The translations under genes and the position numbers were made by a program. Below the pieces are notes generated by a model that was not told where the DNA came from, made no database searches, and saw only the letters and a list, made by a program, of their open reading frames with translations. Positions 32,202 to 43,543 of a stretch of DNA of 64,000 nt are shown piece by piece (position 1 is the first letter of the stretch; each line of letters begins with the position of its first letter). Origin of the DNA: Hyaloperonospora brassicae (lineage: Eukaryota > Oomycota > Peronosporomycetes > Peronosporales > Peronosporaceae); the NCBI GenBank assembly GCA_947650285.1, contig CANTFL010001372.1:496001-560000 (forward strand), read 5' to 3'.

Positions 32202-33640
32202 CCGTTGACACGTTCCGCCGTACGTATGTGCTTACCCATTTGAAAAGTTTGAGCCACCAATAATATTGGCTCACAGAGCTATATGTCTTCTCTCGACCAA
32301 GATGACCGCTCACCGCAGTATCATGCGCCTCATAGAGGATGCGATACTTCAATTCCTCATCGTGAGGGACAACGATACGTAGAGTATCCTCCACATCCGT
32401 GCTATAGCACAACAGGCCTTGATCGATGGAATATCGATGTAGCCTCGCACGTAAACGTGCCGACAATTCTATGTCGGAGTCGTTAAACTTCTCGCTCCGT
32501 AGAGCACGTAGCAGAGCTACACAGTGTTCATCCTTGGCATATGCCGTACGGAATAGGTCAGTGACCGACGACGACAGAGTCGTAACATGAGCAAGCTCAT
32601 AGTCAGGCCTGCGTGACAGCGCATCAGCCAAAGCATTCTGCTTGCCCGGCTTACACTTCACCTCGGAGTTGTATTCCGCAAAGAAGGAAAGCCGACGAGC
32701 CATTCTCTGAGGGAGGTGAGGCGACTGGGTCGCAGTGCGTAGTGACGCATGATCTGTATCGATCACAAACGGCTTAGAGCCAAGAAGATGAACTCTGAAT
32801 TTGACGAGAGCATACTTCATTGCAAGTAGCTCTTTGTCATCAACAGGATAGTTCTTTTCTGCATCCTTCAGATGGCGAGACTCAAACGCAATAACGCGCT
32901 CTCGTCCATCAGAATCTGTTTGTAATTGAGCACTGCCGATGGCGAAGTCAGATGCGTCACAGATGACATTGAAAGGTCGATCAGGATCAGGCAAAGACAA
33001 GATTGGCGCATGAAGGAGACTTTCCTTTACTGCTTGAAAAGCATCATGTTCGGTGCTAGTCCAGCACCATTCCACATCCGTTTTAAGGAGATTAAATAAT
33101 GGCCGAGCCATATCTGCGTAACTCTCACTGTACTTGTGCAAGTAATTGGAAAGGCCAAGCCGCTTACGTAATTCCTTTTGGTTCTTTGGAACCGGCCAAT
33201 CAACTATGGCTTTTACCGTAGATAAATCCGCTCGAAGATATCGCTTACCAATAAATCACCCTAAAAAGGGAATCACTGCTGCCCCACAGATGCACTTAGA
33301 CGCCTTGGCGTACAGTTTATTCGTGTGCATTTACTCGAGCACCGCTTGTAAATGGTCGATGTAAATTATCCACATCTGACCGACCGTTCATAGCACGACT
33401 ATGGACAAAGATGTCATCCAAGTATGTCTGTGCATAACCTCTGTGAGGTCTAAACAATTGTGTCACAAGACGGTTGAATGTAGCCGGGGCATTTGATAAC
33501 CCTTGCGGCATAACAAGCCACTCCCAGAGCATACCGCTCGGGGTACTAACCGCTGTTAGCGGGATATCGCTCTCACTTATGAATAATTTGTAATAACCAT
33601 CGACTAAGTCGAGCGCACTGTACATTGTACATCCTACCAT
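32164..33640 (-). pseudogene. Reverse transcriptase/RNase H of element D
   Basis: 33640-33317 holds the RT palm: SALDLVDGYYKLFI, WLVMPQGLSNAPATFNR and the catalytic TYLDDIFVHSRA. 33141-32164 holds the thumb end and RNase H: VICDASDFAIGSAQL, NYPVDDKELLAMKYAL, VIDTDHASLRTA, KPGKQNALADALSRR, and the first His residues of the integrase finger (GHLGREKTY). The part between them (about 33317-33141) is frame-broken, and the RT N-terminus at 33.6-33.9 kb is in pieces. Confidence 0.87.
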
Positions 33641-33975
33641 ATTGTTATGAAGAACATCCTTCCTCGGAATTGGCGTCTGAGCCGGGATCGTGGCAGCATT
33701 AAGCTTATTGTAAGCATGAACAATGCGCCACTTCCCATCGGGCTTTTATACACAGAAGTTCGGTATGGAACGGGGATATTTGCTCTCACGAACCATACCC
33801 GCTGCGTTCTTTGCACGAAAGAAGTCGTCTATGACGTCACACTGCTCCTTTGGTAAAGGTCACTGCCGTGTTACGCAGTATTTAGTTCCAGGAACTAGAT
33901 CAATTTCGTGACGCACACCCCTGTCAGGAGGTAAGGCAGACGGCGGGTCGTGGCACACCACGTCTTAGAATTCCT

Positions 33976-35337
33976 TTAGCAAAGGATAAAATGGATCCAG
34001 CGGATCTTGAAGGATCGCAGATCCACTACGCCACTTAATGACGCCTTTGTGTCCTCGACGACGGATTCTTCCAATAACGAGGAAGAAATCAACTCTGCAT
34101 CGGGTAGAATGACCACTTGATCGGATAATTTTCCGGCCTGTAAGGCTTGGCTAAAGTCGCCATCAGACAATTCGTCTAATTTGAAGAGAGCGTCCACAGA
34201 CGGAAGAGTTGCGAGACGGATGTTACCATCAACATGACCAGTTACTCCATTAACAAGTGTGTATAGTGTATTGTTGCTTTTATCACTATGAGACGTATCT
34301 GACGTGGGGCGCTCATCAGCTACCACCGGGCGTCGGGACTGACGGGTCGTAGACCCATTACGCTTCTCAAAAGTTGGGATAGTAGGGTCCCTGTATTTGC
34401 TAGTTGTCTTAGCACGCTCTATACAAGAGCTCATGTCTTGAACGACATCTGGTGGAGAGTGATGTAACTCGAACACCTCACCCAGTGGATTAACACATAC
34501 CACTTCACTTGCATTAAGTGGGCTTTGCCTTGAATGCTCTGGCTGTTTGCCAACAATGTCATTATCGACATTCAGTGAGATGCCATCACGGCCGCCCTCA
34601 CTCTGTGTAATTTCACGTGCCACCGCACTTACATCATGGGAATTACTTCCTGTATGTCCCGCCCGTAGGCCAACCATGCTTGACGCATGCAGTGACTCAT
34701 TATCACAACGAGTATCACTCAACGGAGTACATCTCTCTTCAAACACATTAGAAGAGCTCTGCTCAATATTCATGTCATATACATTCGAGCTAGTTAGCTC
34801 CGACATACCAATGTCCAGCACATTGACATCTTCCGCCGATGACCTTCGCCAATAGCGTTTTTGTTGCTTAGCAAAGGTGGGTTCATGACTCTCTAAAGCT
34901 TCGCTAGGAACATTGCGCGTGGCGCCTAAGATCTTAGACCTCCAATCGATCCATGGTTCATGGCGTTCAAGCCATGTCATACCTAGGATGAGGTCGTATC
35001 TCGAATCCAAGTCAAGGACGAGACAGCGTTCTGTGCTATCAAAGTCCAAAAACTTCACGCCCAAGTTCAACGGAACTTTAGGCACAGTAACGCGACTACC
35101 CGTCGCTAACCGAAAAGTGATGGAATCACCGTCGTGCGCTTTGAGCGCCTCAGCATATTGCTGACTCCCCTCAATTGAACTGCGTCTAGCATAGTTGCAT
35201 GACGCCCCAGAATCGATTAATATCGACCAATGCTTTTCAAAGACTTTATCTATCGCCTCGGCGTCTAACCAACCATGCTTGTATGCACGCTCTGTGCTGG
35301 TGGGCACAGAGCTCTGTGGGGCTAAGCCCCGTTTCAC
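33976..35337 (-). pseudogene. Aspartic protease and linker of element D
   Basis: A 453-codon frame. Near its start ILIDSGASCNYARR is the retropepsin active-site loop (DSGA), followed by CLVLDLDSRYDLILGMTWLE, the second characteristic strand pair. A long low-complexity linker follows up to the RT. The frame is the longest left in this element. The start is presumably internal to a Gag-Pol product; no frameshift heptamer is obvious here. Confidence 0.85.
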
Positions 35338-35504
35338 TCTACCTCGTAGAGAAGCAACAGAGCTCAGTTCTACCCCAGTAGGGCGCCCCGCGCCTACTGG
35401 TTGTCGACGTTTCCCCGTGCCATACCAGGTTTCTGGTTGTGGCTGGGGTTTCGACCCATAGGAGTCGGTTGTTGCTTACGCAAAGGGCAAGTGGGACACA
35501 AGTG

Positions 35505-36433
35505 TTAGGTGCTACCGCACATATAACAGCGTCTCACTTCCTGTCGTTGCTCTGCAACATGAAGCTCCGCTTCACCTTCATCTTCAGCATGGCTGAGATC
35601 CATCGGTTCTGGCTTACAGAAAGCCGCAGTGCTCGCAGAGGTCGCCCTCGCAAAGCTTGGGTTGTACCCATTCCAACCAAGTCTGGCCGACTTGAAGTTA
35701 TGCTCAGCATTCTGAGCGATGCTCACAGCCTTCAAAATTCGAGGGATGGACTCGAAAGACCTCGGTCCTGGTAATGCCAGTGCGAAGACCTTCCATAAAG
35801 ACTGTCACGTAGACGATCTCAGGGAGAGGGTCCGACTGCATGGCAGCCATCAGAGTTCTCAACTCCTGGACGTAGTCCGTTAACTCATTCTTACCCTGAA
35901 GGGTAGACAAGAAGCGTGAGCGCACGCGAATAACCTTGGTTGGGCGGCGAGAAAACTCGCAATAGATCTAACTCGAGCGATTCCCATGAAGGAAACGCCA
36001 AGTCGACCGACGTGCCACACGTCAGAGCCCAATCTCTCGCTCTTCCATCGAACTTGGAGATGGACAGCAAGACTCGCTGATGCACGATTGAGATCAAGCC
36101 AGAGCTCATGGCCATCTCAATCTCACGGATCCAGAGGGTCAGGTTTTCCCCCTCCTTCCCGGAGTAATGTTTAACGTCCACCCGAAGGGGACGAGGCTTA
36201 GACTCTTCAGTTGGCATCGCCACGTTGCGTGTCAGCATAGCCGACGCTACCTGGTTTTGAACCTGCCCTAAAAGTGCTGTTCCGTACTGCATGAAGGTCT
36301 CGACTCGTGCATTGAGCACATCGAGACCTTGTGCATCTAGAAACTCCACATACTCTGGGCCTACGGCCGCGGTGAGCTTCTCAAGCGCGGCCTTTAAAGC
36401 CTCAGAGAGGGGTGTGGATTGCTCCATCATCAC
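35505..36433 (-). pseudogene. Gag of element D, frameshifted
   Basis: Begins at 36433 (MMMEQSTPLSEALKAAL). 36433-35891 gives the N-terminal and core helices (LRVDVKHYSGKEGENLTLWI, FDGRARDWALTCG), 35925-35704 continues in another frame (LQGKNELTDYVQELRTL), and 35735-35505 ends in a zinc knuckle. The knuckle reads CYMCGST-stop-HLCPTC, so a TAA sits inside the CX2CX4HX4C motif. At least two frameshifts and one stop are present. Confidence 0.82.
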
Positions 36434-36472
36434 AGAAGATCAGTCGTTACCGCCTCAGGCGTAGATTGACAA

Positions 36473-36484
36473 CAAGTGCTTCCA
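36473..36484 (-). promoter_or_regulatory. Primer-binding site of element D
   Basis: Two bases after the 5' LTR the element strand reads TGGAAGCACTTG. It resembles the element A site (TGGTAGCACTTTG), suggesting related tRNA primers. The tRNA is unassigned. Confidence 0.5.
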
Positions 36485-36486
36485 AG

Positions 36487-36960
36487 AGTAGCGGAGCTAC
36501 ACAGCTCCTTAATTCAGAGGAAGACTTAACGCTCTTACGAGCAACTTTGGTTCCACAAACCCGACTCAGAGAGTCAACAAGCTTAGAGAACTTACGGTCC
36601 CCGTTCCTAAGGGACCAAACGATTTAAAAGAATCACAGCACAGAGTGCTCAGGAGTAGCTACCTTCACAGGTATTGCTAGCTCCTACCGATCAAAGACGC
36701 CTCGTGAGGGACGTGTCTTTCAGTGATCAAAAGGGGAACTAGATTTTTATTTCTTTATTAAATCTAAAAGAACACCTTATAACAACGTATTTAACCTGCC
36801 CTATATAACCTCTTAAAATATCTCGTAATCAATTGATGACAGACATCAGTCTTCAACAATTGATAAACTCACTGTGTTCTAAAATTACTTTATAGGGTAC
36901 CCCTCTCTTGTGTGCACCACACCTATCGTCGACTACCAGCCGAAGTGTAACCCCGTTACA
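36487..36960 (-). repeat. Element D 5' LTR
   Basis: 474 bp, about 99% identical to 29380-29853. The inner end has AGTAGC in place of TGTAGC. GAGAT follows at 36961-36965. Confidence 0.93.
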
Positions 36961-36965
36961 GAGAT

Positions 36966-37447
36966 AATGGCGGGATCCTTCGTGCCTTGAGAAACTCACA
37001 TAAAGTGAAGGCTGGAGGATGTCCCAACGCGGCATGTCCAGTAGGTAACGACCACCTGCCAGCACCCTCCGGAAACTGGACGCCCCCCAAAATGTGATCC
37101 ATAGTCTCTACCAGCTACAGACCGATAGTTTCCAGCTTCAGTTATTTTATTTCCGTTTAACGCTGTATCCGTTGAGCTGGTAATGTATCATATGACGGCT
37201 AGCCCCGCACTAGATATCAGGCGATCGGGTTGTGGTGTCTTCACAACTCTTCCGGTGTCTGTTCAAGGAGCATTCAGATCCGTCCATTACGTCCGCGGAT
37301 CGATGTGACCGCTGGAGTATTTCATCTATCCCCTTGCACATGTTCACCTTGATGTGCCTGAAGGCTGTCGTTATAGCTGCCGAAGCACGTGCCGCTTTGA
37401 TATAGTCAGGAGTGCCTCCCACGGAAAACTGTGGATTGCTGGGTAGG
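36966..37447 (-). pseudogene. Probable further part of the LINE relic
   Basis: Lies between elements D and B. On the minus strand an open stretch (about 37110-36966) reads MDHILGGVQFPEGAGRWSLP and stays open into the sequence left of D once one GAGAT is counted. A 70-codon frame (37422-37210) precedes it. I do not recognise either by domain; the link to the LINE is inferred from position and frame continuity. Confidence 0.35.
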
Positions 37448-37836
37448 TGTAACGGGGGGGCCCGTTACATGGAATTGTCACTTTAAGGAAAGTGACAATA
37501 AAGAATATTAAGTGAATATTCTTTGCACAATATCACCGAAGCGGTGATATTGAAGGGTCGACCAAAGAGTCTGTTCATTGGTTGATATCGTGATGATATC
37601 AACCCGCCAATCGCCGCAAGACGCGCGCAATGAGTGGTGACGAGACGTCACCATACATTCAGTTAGATTAGTATGATTAAGTTAAGTCAAACAGAGAGAG
37701 AGTAGTTTAAAGACTTAATTATATTAATAAAACAGTTCTGCTTTTACCTTATTTACGCTTCATCGTTTGCCTCGTGTACGTCTGTCGGTGCACGATACCC
37801 TTGCGTTAAGTTCACGCAAGGGTGTGCCCCGTTACA
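37448..37836 (+). repeat. Element B 5' LTR
   Basis: 389 bp, from TGTAACGGGGGGGCCCGTTACA to CCCCGTTACA. It carries the same hairpin series as the other A-type LTRs. Confidence 0.92.
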
Positions 37837-37838
37837 CC

Positions 37839-37851
37839 TGGTAGCACTTTG
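37839..37851 (+). promoter_or_regulatory. Primer-binding site of element B
   Basis: TGGTAGCACTTTG, two bases after the LTR, identical to element A. Confidence 0.55.
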
Positions 37852-37880
37852 TGGTCCTTCCAAGGACCACAACATCCAAC

Positions 37881-39034
37881 ATGAACATATTGGATAATGA
37901 AGAGACCTTTCACGCCACGCGTAAAGGGTCTTACCCTATGAGTGAAATCGAATGGGGTGCGGTAGAACGAATGAGTTCTACCGTAGGCGAGTTCGCTATT
38001 AGCGCCATGTTGGAGTCTCTAGACAGAGACCAACAACATGCCGCTATCGCCAAGTTCATACAACATGAACTTGCCATCTAGAGGGGGAAAGTATCCTTGG
38101 TTCACCCGCAAGGCTCTCAACAGGTCGAGCAGTTGAGAGAACTCGGTGCTCAACGGACAGAGCTGTTGAGACAGCAGCAATTCCATGCTGCTGTGGGCGG
38201 GACGGCACATGCGCGTCGTCCCGAAGTCATGAAGGTTGACATCTCTAAGTACAGAGGAGTCCCGGAGGTCTCCCTTTTATTTTGGTTCGTCAAACTCGAC
38301 AGAGCCTTGAAGGCACGTCGTGTCGACGATGAGGAAATGAAACTCACATTTGCTCTAACCCACTTGGCAGGACGTGCCAAAACTTGGGCCCTGGGGCTCG
38401 AGAGTAGCGACCCGCATGTGTTTAGGTCGCTAGATGACTTCAAGTTCCGGCTCAGACAAACGTTTGAGCCGCCACGTGCTGAGTTCAGGGCTCGCTCAGA
38501 GCTTCTGAAACTCAAGCAGGGTAAGCGTGATGTGCACGCTTACGCACAACATATACGACTCCTCGCGAGTAGTATAACTGCCAACCCAGTTCATGAACAC
38601 ACGTTGATTACGGTGTTCATGCAAGGGCTCGCAGAAGGGTCCTTCAGGAGCCACCTGTTCCGTCTTGAGCTGAATACGCTTGAAGAAGCGATATCAGTCG
38701 CGGAACAGGAAGACTTTAGCATGAGACAGGCTCATGCTAGCTCAAACTCTTACCGTCCACCGAGACGACAAGAGATCGGAGGTCCAGAACCAATGGACCT
38801 CTGCTATGTTGAGAGCGAGAGACCTCGCTCTTCAAACAACAAGCGATTGCAGAGGTGCAATCGCTGTCAGAAGTTAGGGCACTACACATAGGAGTGTAGT
38901 GCTCCACGCCCAGTACCAAACAGTACTGAGCGAAATGGACGACCATTTGCCAGAAAGGGCAATGGGCGTGGGTCCAGCGCTGTTGCGAAGCCGCAACAGC
39001 GAGACGGACCATCAAAAAATGGTCGGGGTCAGTA
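37881..39034 (+). pseudogene. Gag of element B
   Basis: ATG at 37881 (MNILDNEETF). An in-frame TAG at 38079-38081 after HELAI is shared with A. The same frame then carries the gag core (ALTHLAGRAKTWALGLESSD) to a private TAG at 38889-38891 inside the zinc knuckle (CNRCQKLGHYT-stop-EC, where A has AYEC). The basic tail ends GRGQ at 39034. Two stops make this copy unable to produce full Gag without suppression. Confidence 0.85.
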
Positions 39035-39053
39035 GGGGCGGAGCGCCCTACTG
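39014..39053 (+). promoter_or_regulatory. -1 programmed frameshift signal in element B
   Basis: The slippery heptamer A AAA AAT (39014-39020), 9-nt spacer and CAGTAGGG/CCCTACTG hairpin (39030-39053) are identical to element A. Confidence 0.8.
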
Positions 39054-39085
39054 ATCCAGCAACCTCAAGAGAAATTGCAAATCTC

Positions 39086-40204
39086 TTGACGAAAGTTGCT
39101 CCAGATACAAAATCATTGTGTGTCTCTGCACCTGGTGATGACGTTTCTCTCATCACCTTGAAGTTGGAAGCGACAAATGATTTGTCGCTTCGTGCCCTAG
39201 TAGACTGTGGGGCGTCGAACAACTTTGTTCGACGCCAGTCACTAGAGGGTCGTAGGCCTAAGTTCGTTGAGCGCGACATTCTTCTCACAAGGATGACGGT
39301 GCGCCTTGCAACAGGCGCATCGATTACCGTTCAGAAACGTGTAGTAGGAATCCACTACACGTTAGAGGGCGAACAGTACGATGATGACTTCATCGTACTG
39401 GATATGGATGACAAATTTGATGTCATCCTGGGATTACCTTGGCTCAGAAAATACGAGCCAAGGGTGAGCTGGCAGCATCGATCCGTGAAGATGCCTGCCA
39501 CTTGTTCATCAGATGGCCATCTGATGAACATCTTGGAGCGTCCACAAGCGTGTGGATGTTCTGCGAGTGAGTGCGATGGCCTCACTTGCGGTACGGTCGT
39601 TAGCACGACTGCACAAGATCACAGTGTAGTTGATCACTACACTGTGGAGCAAGCTCCCGGCGGCTGCACAGAAGTACAGGCTGCGCCGAAGGTACACCAC
39701 TCGAAGAAGTCGAGTGGACCGGGACATGGATACATGCCTAGCGGGCGGCATCTTAGACAGAAGAAACCTGTTGCCCCCAAAGGGCAACATGGAAATCCTA
39801 GGTCGACTGGAGAGTCGACCGTAGAGGATCGGTGCCTGACTGTGGTTGCACAGCCACAGTCAGAAGACGTCGAGGGAATAAGTCCACACGTACTTGAGGA
39901 AGGAATTCCTCAAGAGTCACTTGCTGAAGGATTAGGCCTTCATCAACCTGTGGAAAGAAGTTCCCAGGAAGAAACCGAGACGTTGAACTTCTCGGTTAAT
40001 GACGGATCAAGTGTAGGCGCTTATACGCTTGATCTGATTGTGCCTCCGAAGTTAACTTCGGAGATAACTCAGTTGCCAACGCTAGAACCGAAGCGGTTCT
40101 TGCGTGATCTGCGTAGTGACAAATTCAAGCAGATCTGCATACTCGTCACAGAGGATGAGTATGTGGCCGATATTCGGTCGGCAACAGTATTTGCTGAGAA
40201 CTAA
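39086..40204 (+). CDS. Aspartic protease and linker of element B
   Basis: A 372-codon uninterrupted frame in the -1 frame relative to gag, open upstream of the first usable codon, so 39086 is not a natural start. LVDCGASNNFVRR holds the catalytic Asp, with Cys at the usual Ser/Thr place. FIVLDMDDKFDVILGLPWL completes the retropepsin fold. The remaining roughly 230 residues form a Ser/Glu-rich linker with Cys pairs (CGCSASECDGLTCG), possibly a processed spacer. It ends ATVFAEN-TAA, and the RT frame continues in the same phase 21 bases later. This is the best-preserved protease in the window. Confidence 0.8.
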   Translation: MTKVAPDTKSLCVSAPGDDVSLITLKLEATNDLSLRALVDCGASNNFVRRQSLEGRRPKFVERDILLTRMTVRLATGASITVQKRVVGIHYTLEGEQYDDDFIVLDMDDKFDVILGLPWLRKYEPRVSWQHRSVKMPATCSSDGHLMNILERPQACGCSASECDGLTCGTVVSTTAQDHSVVDHYTVEQAPGGCTEVQAAPKVHHSKKSSGPGHGYMPSGRHLRQKKPVAPKGQHGNPRSTGESTVEDRCLTVVAQPQSEDVEGISPHVLEEGIPQESLAEGLGLHQPVERSSQEETETLNFSVNDGSSVGAYTLDLIVPPKLTSEITQLPTLEPKRFLRDLRSDKFKQICILVTEDEYVADIRSATVFAEN

Positions 40205-40225
40205 CGAGTTCTCAGCAGGTCATCG

Positions 40226-41590
40226 ATGGACGAAAGTGTCCTCGATGAGAAGACTCGGATCGAGCGATATACGTCTCAATCCTGGGAGTCACTTCAGGCA
40301 AATCCTTTGCATAAGGATTTGATCGAATTCTGGGATGTGTTCCCTGAATCCGTACCTTGCGAGTTGCCTAAAGACAAAGGCACTCGACACGAGATCGAGG
40401 TCAAACCGGACTCGAAGTACTGTGTCATGAAGCAGTGGCCACTACCTCGTGAACAAGTACTAGCGATCGACAAGTTCTTTGCCGATCGCTTAGCAGCGGG
40501 CCATGTGAGGGAATCAACATCCCCTCACAGCTCTCCGGCCTTCTGTGTGCGAAACGCCACAGGAGGGTGGCGTATAGTGCACGCATTCAACAAATTGAAT
40601 GCTGCAACGGTACCGGCTCAGACGCCGATACCGAGAAAGGACGTAATCATAGATGGTATGTCAAAGAGTACCATCTTTTCGTCCATGGATCTGATGGATG
40701 GATTCTATCAGATCTTCATGCGTGAACGGTACATCCCGTTCACGGCAGTGAGTACCCCCAGCGGGATGCTGTGGGAGTGGCTAGTTATGCCACAGGGGCT
40801 GAGCAATGCCCTTGCAACATTCAACAGATGTGTCACAAATCTGTTGAGACCGGTGCGAGACTTCGCACTGAGTTACTTCGATGATGTGTTCGTCCATAGC
40901 CGGGCTATGGACGGAAAGACGGACGTTGAAGTTCACAGAACTCACGTTCGTCGGGTTCTTCAACTTATGCGCAAGCATAAGTTGTATGCCAACCTCAAGA
41001 AGTGTATATTCGCGGCTAGCGAAATATCACTTCTTGGGTGCATCGTGGGTAAACACGGCGTACGCCCGGATCCCGAAAAGATCAAGGCGATCACCGACTG
41101 GCCAGTGCCGGTCGATGTCAAGGGACTAAGGAAGTTCCTTGGTCTTGCGGCGTGCTTGCACAAGTACTCGCGCAACTACGCCGAGATGACTGTTCATCTT
41201 TCTTGCTTGCTCAAGAAACATGTCAAGTGGTCATGGAACGCTGAGTGCCAGCGTTTCTTTGAGGGTATCAAGCAAAGCTTGATGCAGTCGCCGATCTTGG
41301 CGATTGAAGATCAGGACAGACCATTTCATGTGGTCTGTGACGCCAGCGACTTTGCAATCGGCTGTGCGTTAATGAAGTTCGACACAGATGGCGCGGAGCG
41401 CGTCATCTGTTATCTGTCGCGTCAGCTGCAAGCAGCTGAGCGTAATTACCCAGTGCATGACAAGGAACTTCTTGCCATGAAGTACGCACTGGCTAAGTTT
41501 CGCGTCTATCTCTTGGGAGATAGACCGTTTGTTGTCTATACGAACCATGCGTCATTACGCACGGCCGTAAACAGCCCACACCTCTCGTAA
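40226..41590 (+). pseudogene. Reverse transcriptase/RNase H of element B
   Basis: A 454-codon frame: RT (GGWRIVHAFNKLN, MDLMDGFYQI, WLVMPQGLSNA, SYFDDVFVHSRA) and the first two thirds of RNase H (VVCDASDFAIGCALM, HDKELLAMKYALAKFRVYLL, VVYTNHASLRTAV). Asp of the usual YTDH is Asn here. It ends at TAA where element A has CAA (HLS-stop-RMARW), and reading resumes immediately. Apart from these changes the RT looks complete. Confidence 0.88.
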
Positions 41591-41593
41591 AGG

Positions 41594-42535
41594 ATGGCGA
41601 GGTGGCTGTCTTTCTTTGCGGAGTATAACTTCTCCGTGGAGTATAAACCAGGACGACTCAATGTAGTCGCTGATGCGCTTTCGTGCCTGCCCGATTTCAC
41701 GCCGGATGCACAAATTAACAGTGAGGATAAGCCCACTGTTGCGACACTGAGAGCCAGTGTTCCATCGTCAAGTTTACTTGACGACGTACGAAAGGCATAC
41801 GCGGAAGATAAAGATCTTCTGCGATTGATGGATCATCTGGTGAATCCATCCAGTAAATCCATGAGGGATTTGCCAGCTTTGTACCGATCCTCATCGGATC
41901 GGTATAGTACACGCAACGGATTGCTGTACTATACAGATTTTGCCGACGACACGCCTCGTGTCGTCGTACCCGCTCATGATGATTTGAGTTTACGCATCAT
42001 GTATGAGTGTCACGATGCCCTAACAGGCGGCCATCGTGGAAGGGAAAAGACTTACCTCACGGTAAGTCGTGACTTTTACTGGCCACGCCAGTATCAGTTT
42101 GTCCGCAGTACATACGTGCTTGCGAGGTTTGTCAACGGGTGAAGCCTAGTCCTTCATCCCGTGCGCCATTTCAGCCTCTGCCTGTTCCGATAGAGTGCTG
42201 GCAGTCCGTTTCAATGGACTTCTTCTTCGGGTTTCCCGAAGACGCTCACAAGAATAATGGTATTCTTGTGTTTGTTGACCGGTTCAGCAAGATGGTGCAT
42301 CTTGCTGCTGTCCCTGAATCGATCAAGGCTCAAGGTTGTGCTCGTGTCTTTCTCGACACGGTCTTTAGACTCCACGGGTTACCCCGTGAACTCGTATCCA
42401 ACCGTGACCCTCGGTTCACGGCGGCATTTTGGCAAACCGTGTTACGTTCTCTCGGAACACGATTGAGGATGTCTACTTCTGACCATCCCGAAACAGATGT
42501 TCAGACGGAATGTGCGAAAAGTGTCCTCGAAGAGA
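41594..42535 (+). pseudogene. RNase H end and integrase core of element B
   Basis: 41594-42142 carries the RNase H end (KPGRLNVVADALSC) and the HHCC His pair. It runs out of frame before the Cys pair at the same missing base as in A. 42139-42535 carries the core (MDFFFGFPEDAHKNNGILV, VFVDRFSKMVHL, GLPRELVSNRDPRF) up to DHPETDVQTE, where the insertion begins. The usual SDRDPRF is SNRDPRF here, altering the residue before the second catalytic Asp region. Confidence 0.85.
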
Positions 42536-43136
42536 CGGTTGGTGGCGTCTTTGTGTGAATGGAGGTTTATATTACATGGCGTAATTTAGTATGGAATTTA
42601 CATTAGCGCTGGAAACGTGTGTATGAATATGGAGTGTGTAGCTAACTGCACCAAGGTGTCACGTGTGTGTAGGGTAGACGTAATCATATGTAGGTGGTAG
42701 AATGTATCAGTATAGAATAACCAAGTCATAATGGGTGTGCACCTGTCGTGCAACATGCATGCAGTATAAAAGGTAGACAGCACCCGGACTTCCCCGGTGG
42801 CCACCCACCCGAGTACTACCCGAGCTTGAGGCAGCTTAACTTCTCAGAGCGAACGGGATAAGGTGTCATCTGCCCAAGATGGCCGTCTACAATAGCGATA
42901 GGAACGGCAGGTTCGAAGCTCACGAGTTAATTGCTATTGATACAGTATTGATCGAAACTTCGCTCAGCTTGTCGCCTGCGTAAAATTCAAAGACGCCCGG
43001 TCTTGTGTTCATTTAGTGATCGGCAAAGAGAGTGGGCTCCAGAAGATAGCAAATCAGTATCGCTGTATAAAATGAAGCAAATGCAGACAATATTTACTTC
43101 GGATTGAGAATTGGGCACGACGCACGTCAGTGAGAC
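42536..43136. mobile_element. Insertion of about 600 bp in the element B integrase
   Basis: Element A runs directly from 'cctcgaagag' into 'atccttcgagg'; element B has about 600 unrelated bases between them. Inside, GGCGTCTTTG (42544-42553) and CAAAGACGCC (42988-42997) are perfect inverted repeats bounding about 450 bp. There is a TATAAAA box at about 42770 and a GC-rich segment. No clear target duplication is visible (a possible GAGAC on each side). It could be a MITE-like element or a solo LTR of another family. Confidence 0.6.
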
Positions 43137-43541
43137 CACCATCCTTCGAGGATATGTCCACTCGTTTCCGAGTTGGAGCGAATTCCTACCCATGGTGGAA
43201 TTCGCCATCAATAATTCGGTGCATGCTTCCACACAGCACACACCGTTTTACGTAAATGGTTTACGCCATCCACGTGTGCCCACCCTTACAGAGTGTAACT
43301 CTTGGATAAGGGGGAGGGAATCGCTCGAGCAAAAACCGTTTTGGCTCTTGCTCATCACGTGTCGACGATAACGTCGTCACGTATGATGCCGATGTCGATC
43401 AAGTCGACATCGATGAAGAAGATCACCTCAATAATAGCGATGACTCGGATGATGATGACGATGCTGGTATATTCAGCATCGTCAACGATTATTCCAGCGA
43501 GGAAGAAGTCAACCTCGCTGAAGAAGAGAACAATCTCTTAG
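43137..43541 (+). pseudogene. Integrase C-terminal part of element B
   Basis: After the insertion the frame resumes with LRGYVHSFPSWSEFLPMVEF, NNSVHASTQHTPFYVNGLRH and TECNSWIRG, matching element A. A frame change around 43310-43380 leads to a second short frame (43302-43541) that corresponds to the acidic linker read out of phase. Confidence 0.78.
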
Positions 43542-43543
43542 CA

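Larger units (their letters stand above)
29380..36960 (-). mobile_element. Element D: second Ty3/gypsy chromodomain family
   Basis: A 7.6-kb minus-strand element with 474-bp LTRs (29380-29853 and 36487-36960) that differ at only about five positions. It is flanked by a perfect 5-bp duplication GAGAT (29375-29379 and 36961-36965). Order on the element strand is gag, protease, RT, RNase H, integrase, chromodomain, polypurine tract. An opposite-strand frame sits beside the 3' LTR, as in element A. Despite the near-identical LTRs, gag and pol have several stops and frameshifts. Confidence 0.94.

Noticed and set aside
42900..42925. GGTTCGAAGCTC resembling a tRNA T-arm
   Set aside because: No acceptor, D-arm or anticodon arm can be folded around it.
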